This document shows positions 59,434-64,000 of a stretch of DNA of 64,000 bases, one piece after another. Source of the DNA: Gigantopelta aegis (taxonomy: Eukaryota; Mollusca; Gastropoda; Neomphalida; Peltospiridae); assembly GCF_016097555.1 (NCBI RefSeq), contig NC_054701.1, positions 62,957,543-63,021,542 on the forward strand. Reading direction: 5' to 3'. Position 1 is the stretch's first letter, and each line of letters starts with the position of its first letter. The notes beneath the pieces were generated by a model, which saw nothing but the letters and a program-made list of their open reading frames with translations, made no database searches and was not told the origin of the DNA. Position numbers and translations under genes: made by a program.

Positions 59434-60575
59434 CAGTGTTCTCTCTTGGTGAAAATTAAAGTAGAGTGGCCGCTCGGCACCACACCCTTAAAAAAAAAAC
59501 CCAATATGAATAAACGAAAAGCAAAACCTCATATTGTTGTGTGTTGGTAGACTTTTTTGAAAAGACATACACCTTATTTTGCCTACAAAAAAATGCAAAA
59601 AGGTTTATAAATACAAAATACAAGCAGACTCATCTTTTAATTGAACCGAAGATGATATCGGTCTGACATTCACGGGCAGTTCGGTTTGGCTTGACGATCA
59701 AAGTTTTAATATTATTTTTAATAAAGATTTCAAGATATACGAAAAACAATAAAGATGTTTGTAAAGTGATCTCCTAATGTCAGATACATTTTTGTTATTT
59801 CCATCTTCATCGAATGAATCGATCGCTGTGATAAAATATTATCGCCAGCTGATAAAAAGTAGTTTCGTTTTTGTAAAGGCGGTGTATATATTATTTGGCA
59901 CTCAAGATAAATGAATTTAATGATAAACACTACCACTTCCGTTGTTTTTATAAGCGTTCATATCCCCCGAAAATGAAAAGTTTACAATATTTTTTATAAA
60001 GAACTGCTGAATAAACAGAATGACAGAAATTAAAAATCATCAGTTACAACCAATTATATCTGCAACTGAGGACAAAATATCAAACGATAGTTAGTGGAAA
60101 CAAAAGACAGAATGACCGTTCTGATCACGTGACAAATTTGGCACCAAATAAGAGGGGTTTTTTTCAATCGGAGATTGCCGAATCCGTAAAAAAATCAAAT
60201 GTTTTCATTGCTCACATAAAATATAACTTTTATTGTGTCTGTCAAACATACAAATGGATACAGATATTGGACAAAATAGAGGCTGTTAAAAATACTGTTA
60301 AATTACGTTACGGTAACTGTCGTAAATGTCTCGTCAGTTACTTTTTCGTACACAACGCAGCTTATTTCCTTTGCTGTCCAGTGTTACAGTGTGCAGACTG
60401 ATCATGTGTTTTTTTTTGTGTGGAAAAAAGTGTGCATTTGGAAACAGCGGAGATATGTGCTGGAAAATAAAGAGAGGTGCTCAAAAATAAAGGAGGGCGG
60501 GGAACGTGAAAGGAGGGCGGCAAAATGGAATAGTGGGGCAGGGAGCCCTGCTTAAATGGAGCAGCGAGAACACTG
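59434..60575. mobile_element. Non-autonomous TIR element, copy 2 of the 1.15-kb pair
   Basis: Ends CAGTGTTCTCTCTTGG and mirrored GCAGCGAGAACACTG. Collinear with 45035-46192 at high identity through most of its length, including TTCACGGGCAGTTC and GAATGACCGTTCTGATCACG. The poly-G tract of copy 1 is absent. Confidence 0.85.
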
Positions 60576-60610
60576 ACATCAACTGGAGTCCAAATGCCTG
60601 TCAATACTAC

Positions 60611-61120
60611 TATAGTCCGTCCCACAAGGAACGCCTTTTTCATGCTATGGAATTTACTACAAGTTATTTATTTCTGAACCGATCTGATTTGTAAATTGCA
60701 CACAAAAATAGTATATTTTTGTTATTTCCAAAACACTTTTTCTTTTCTTCTTAGGTCAAACCAAACCGAAAATATTTACAAAAAACATATTTATTTTTGG
60801 AAGCGAACATACGGGTACTTCGGCCCTATCCGCCATTGTTTATCACGTGACGTGGTGAAGCTTCTCCTTGGTTTGATAGTGAATTTAGTCAATTTCAGTC
60901 GATCATTTACACAGTTAACGGCCAAGATGCCTAAAAGATGTTGTGCGGTTGGCTGCATAAACCATAACTTGATGTTAAAAAAAATATTGTTTTACAAATT
61001 TCGAAAAGAAGAGAACAGGCGCCGCTTCTGGGTAGAGGCACTAAAACGTGACAAACCCATAAGGGACCAAAACCTTACCGGTTCTGCACAGGACGTTCCT
61101 ACACAGGGCGGTCTATAGTA
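60611..61120 (+). mobile_element. M2-type TIR element carrying a THAP-domain segment
   Basis: The left end TATAGTCCGTCCCACAAGGA and about 170 bases of M2 interior (AATTTACTACAAGTTATTTA, TTTGTAAATTGCACACAAAA) are followed by unique sequence. The right end GGGCGGTCTATAG mirrors the M2 end TATAGACCGTCC. At 510 bp it is the longest M2 copy in the window. Confidence 0.72.
60927..61118 (+). CDS. THAP-type zinc-finger N-terminus, 63 aa, inside an M2 element
   Basis: Begins MPKRCCAVGCINHN and continues LFYKFRKEENRRRFWVEALK. THAP domains start with M-P-x-x-C-x(2-4)-C, then F-x-F-P-like and an invariant Trp in a R-R-x-x-W context; all these are visible. The second metal pair (C-x2-H) and the AVPTIF-like end of the domain are missing, because the frame ends at GGL* in the right inverted repeat. 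The ATG context GCCAAGATGC is good. It could be the first exon of a THAP-bearing transposase (as in P-type elements), or a captured host exon. Confidence 0.7.
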   Translation: MPKRCCAVGCINHNLMLKKILFYKFRKEENRRRFWVEALKRDKPIRDQNLTGSAQDVPTQGGL

Positions 61121-61342
61121 TATGCTGTGAACAGTTACCAGTTGTCGCACAGGATGATGTGTACTGAGATATAAGGGGGAAGTCAGTAATAATAAAGAAA
61201 ATATATGTATATTTTGGATAATACTCAATGCCTTCGTGTTGAGTATTATATATATATATATATATAACGTGTGCGTGTGAGCATTAAATATATATATATA
61301 TATATAAACTGACGATCAAAAGAAAGTATACCAATTATTTTT

Positions 61343-63138
61343 ATGATAATGTTAGAAAAACATGTCCAGTTAGATTTGAATGAGGTGAGTCTTTGGTGCA
61401 ACCATAATAAGATGTCTCTTAACCTAAATAAAACTAAAATCATGCTTATTGGTTCTTCTAAAAAACTGACCTCGATTGCAGAAACCTCAACAGCATTGAC
61501 TGTATATGTAGATCACATACCAGTGCAATGTTCCACTTCTGAAAAACTTCTTGGTGTACACATTGACCCAACACTGACATGGGCTAACCACATAAATGAC
61601 ATTATTAAAAAATCTTCTTATTTATTATACATTTTTCGACAAAACAGAAAATATCTTGACCAAAAGACCAGATTAATATTCTACAGCTCTTACATATTAC
61701 CTCACTTAGACTATTGCTCCACAATTTGGGGAACCTGTTCAAAACATTCTATAGGAAAACTTCAAAAAATCCAAAATCAAGCTGCAAGACATATTACTGA
61801 AAAAAGCAAAGAAATGTCCACTGCAGAAATAATTAGCTCTCTCAAATGGCTTAAAATCAAAGAGAGAATTGATTTTAGAACCTGCCAGTTTGTCTACAAA
61901 GTCCTCAACAAACTATCTCCATCATATCTAGAAACAATGTTTCAAACAACTTCAGAAATTCACTCCTTAAATCTGAGGTCAACTCAACATAATCATCTTT
62001 ATGAATTAAAACCAAGAACAGAATTTTATCGCCATAGTTTTTCATGCAGGGGAGCTAAACTGTGGAACACACTACCTTCAAAGATAAAATATTCTCAATC
62101 CCTCGCCTCATTCAAATCCAGTTATTTTAAGCACTGTTCAAATAATAATCAATTTTAAGATATACCTTTGTTGTTGATTTTGTGTTTGTTAAAATAATTA
62201 TGATGTATTGAGTTATCACTGACTCAAGTTTCTTCAAGGGACATACCCTAGTTTCAACCCGTGAAAATTAACACTAAGTTTAGTTAATCTACATACCTGT
62301 AACACATTTGGATAAAGTTACAACTGAGTGAAACAGAGTCTGTGACTTTGACATGGTGAAATACCCTCTAGAAATAGACTAAAACTCGACTCCATAACTG
62401 TTACTTCTCAGACGCACGTGCGTTTTTAAAAATATAAGAAATGCATTTTGTAATATTAAAAACACCAGGATGACCAAAAACACTTCAAATTAATAATCTA
62501 AACAGTAAAACCTCCTAGTCACCTGCCACCCCTATTTTGAGGGCTAATTAATATATTTAAAAAACATTTTAAAATATATTTATATTTAGGACTGCCCGAT
62601 CTAAATTTGCGTTACAAACTGTTAGTTGTTTGCTGTATATTAAATATTGTTTGGGAAAATAACGCACAAAATTATTTATTGTAAAGTCCTTTTTCCCTGT
62701 TTGTTTAAATATCAAAATTGCCCCAGTAATTGTTCTGTCCCAGGTTGGACTACTGGCATCCGGTGGCCGAACCTGGATAGACATGCTCGAAACCTTCGTG
62801 GTATAGGAGCATGTAAATATTTTATTGATTGATTGACTAAATAAAGTATGATTTCAATTATCAAAAACGGCTATAATGGTAAACAATATGCCTTAGTGTT
62901 TAAAAACTAGGGTATGTCCCTTTAACAAATTGATTTAAATATTATTTATATATTCATAATATGTGCTATTGTTCCTCATGCTATACATATTACATGTATG
63001 TTGCTGTTGTTTCTTTGAATGTATGTATGTATAATATCATGTATAGATTAGAGAGGGCCTCATGGGAGACCAGTCATCGTGTACTGAATGTGTTTACCCT
63101 CTGAAAATAAAGAATTTTATTATTATTATTATTATTAA
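61343..63138 (+). mobile_element. 5'-truncated LINE: C-terminal ORF2 and 3' UTR with (ATT)n tail
   Basis: The 271-aa open frame 61343-62158 encodes the end of a non-LTR reverse transcriptase. It has SLWCNHNKMSLNLNKTKIML and GVHIDPTLTWANHINDIIKK, HLDYCSTIWG, then LQKIQNQAARHI and GAKLWNTLPSKIKYSQSLAS near the end. These are the thumb and C-terminal blocks of Jockey/CR1/Rex-like LINEs. The catalytic YADD part is missing. The 3' UTR continues around the inserted M1 element to AAAATAAAGAATTTTATTAT and an ATT repeat at 63116-63138. The intact frame suggests a young insertion. Confidence 0.88.
62237..62921 (-). mobile_element. M1 element inserted in the LINE 3' UTR, itself interrupted
   Basis: Ends AGGGACATACCCTAG and mirrored CTAGGGTATGTCCCT; flanks TTCA and TTAA. 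Compared with 49982-50358 it is reversed and has an extra piece of about 330 bp (62512-62845) that ends TTGATTGATTGAC, like a retroposon tail. The insert contains GTCCCAGGTTGGACTACTGG and is not recognised. Confidence 0.85.
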
Positions 63139-63552
63139 TACATCAATCTAATTAATATTAGCTCTACTATTACATGTGGATCTAACACCAGCCAGTTGGA
63201 GCTCATGTCCACCAATCAAAACCTTACTTGCAGAATCCTGCCAGTGATTTAAAAATAATTTGAAAACATTCCGAATTATCCTGAGGGTATGCGATATGTT
63301 TCATGAGTGGTCCTTTATGAAATGGCACATTTCACCCCAAGTGCTGTTGTGAACTGTCATATTATCATTTTATGGGTTTTATTGAGTATACTCATGTTTA
63401 TTTATCGCCAAATTATTATACTTTAAAAATATAACATTTGCATACACTTGTGTTTTGTGTTGTTTTTAATACTTTGAAAAAATAATTGGTATACTTTCTT
63501 TTGATCGTCAGTTTATATAGATATAGAGATATAGATATATACACATACATAC

Positions 63553-63905
63553 CGGCGTTGTGGCAGGCCGGTCTACAGGCTGGTAGGTACTGGGTTCGGA
63601 TCCCAGTCGAGGCATGGGATTTTTAATCCAGATACCGACTCCGCAAGGCTCAATGGATAGGTGTAAACCACTTGCACCGACCAGTGATCCATAACTGGTT
63701 CAACAAAGGCCATGGCTTGTGCTATCCTGCCTGTGGGAAGTGCAAATAAAAGATCCCTTGCTGCCAATCGGAAGAGTAGCCCATGTAGTGGCGACAGCGG
63801 GTTTCCTCTCAAAATCTGTGTGGTCCTTAACCATATGTCTGACGCCATATAACCGTAAATAAAATGTGTTGAGTGCGTCGTTAATTAAATAAAACATTTC
63901 TTTCT
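63553..63905 (+). mobile_element. SINE D copy, near full length
   Basis: ACCGGCGTTGTGGCAGGCCG head, GGGTTCGGATCCCAGTCGAG (box B), CTCAATGGATAGGTGTAAAC, CCTGTGGGAAGTGCAAATAA, then the A-type end CCATATAACCGTAAATAAAA and TTAAATAAAACATTTCTTTC tail. Confidence 0.9.
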
Positions 63906-63911
63906 TTCTTT

Positions 63912-63992
<81 letters not shown>
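63906..63992. repeat. CA microsatellite
   Basis: About 35 CA repeats directly after the SINE D tail; such runs often grow from SINE tails. Confidence 0.97.
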
Positions 63993-63993
<1 letters not shown>

Positions 63994-64000
63994 ATGTACC

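Larger units (their letters stand above)
61305..63515. mobile_element. TIR element with 38-bp perfect ends enclosing a LINE
   Basis: TAAACTGACGATCAAAAGAA...AGTATACCAATTATTTTT is exactly mirrored at 63478-63515, with TA on both sides inside TA-rich microsatellites. Family ends match the element at 28515-30338. The right part (63139-63477) is unique AT-rich sequence; the left interior is wholly LINE. No transposase. Confidence 0.85.

Overview
This is animal nuclear DNA, most likely from a marine mollusc and probably a gastropod. The animal origin is seen in intron-rich genes (ARPC3, GPN3) with GT-AG introns, long AT-rich introns and dense repeats. The molluscan assignment is inference from the abundance and style of the tRNA-headed SINEs and foldback elements; no species marker is visible. 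A run of 200 N (5190-5389) shows it is scaffolded.

Layout. (1) 1-6.1 kb: exons of a spermidine synthase-like gene on the + strand, with one core exon out of order next to the gap. (2) 10.0-21.75 kb: a complete ARPC3 gene on the - strand (7 exons, 177 aa; Arp2/3 complex subunit 3). (3) 22.1-30.9 kb: a complete GPN3 gene on the + strand (8 exons, 281 aa; GPN-loop GTPase 3). ARPC3 and GPN3 are head to head with only 381 bases between start codons, so they probably share a bidirectional promoter. (4) 31-38 kb: no recognised gene, mostly SINE fragments. (5) 38.1-51.3 kb: a - strand gene of six coding exons for a 334-aa coiled-coil protein that I cannot name. (6) 51.3-64 kb: no complete host gene; a patchwork of inverted-repeat elements, LINE pieces and SINEs.

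Repeats make up a large part of the window. Five SINE variants, here called A to E, occur about 30 times. There are several terminal-inverted-repeat families: M1 (TTAA-flanked), M2 (ends TATAGTCCGTCCC), pogo-like elements, a pair of 1.15-kb elements, two long foldback elements, and elements with CTGAC ends carrying nested insertions. LINE fragments include reverse-transcriptase pieces at 57-58 kb and 61.3-62.2 kb.

The most striking observations are a minisatellite inside the coiled-coil gene whose unit looks copied from that gene's own exon end and 5' splice site; an 842-bp foldback element with a perfect 10-bp target duplication in ARPC3 intron 1; an M2 element that carries a THAP-type DNA-binding domain; and a datable nest of SINE, TIR element and two younger SINEs at 46.8-48.2 kb.
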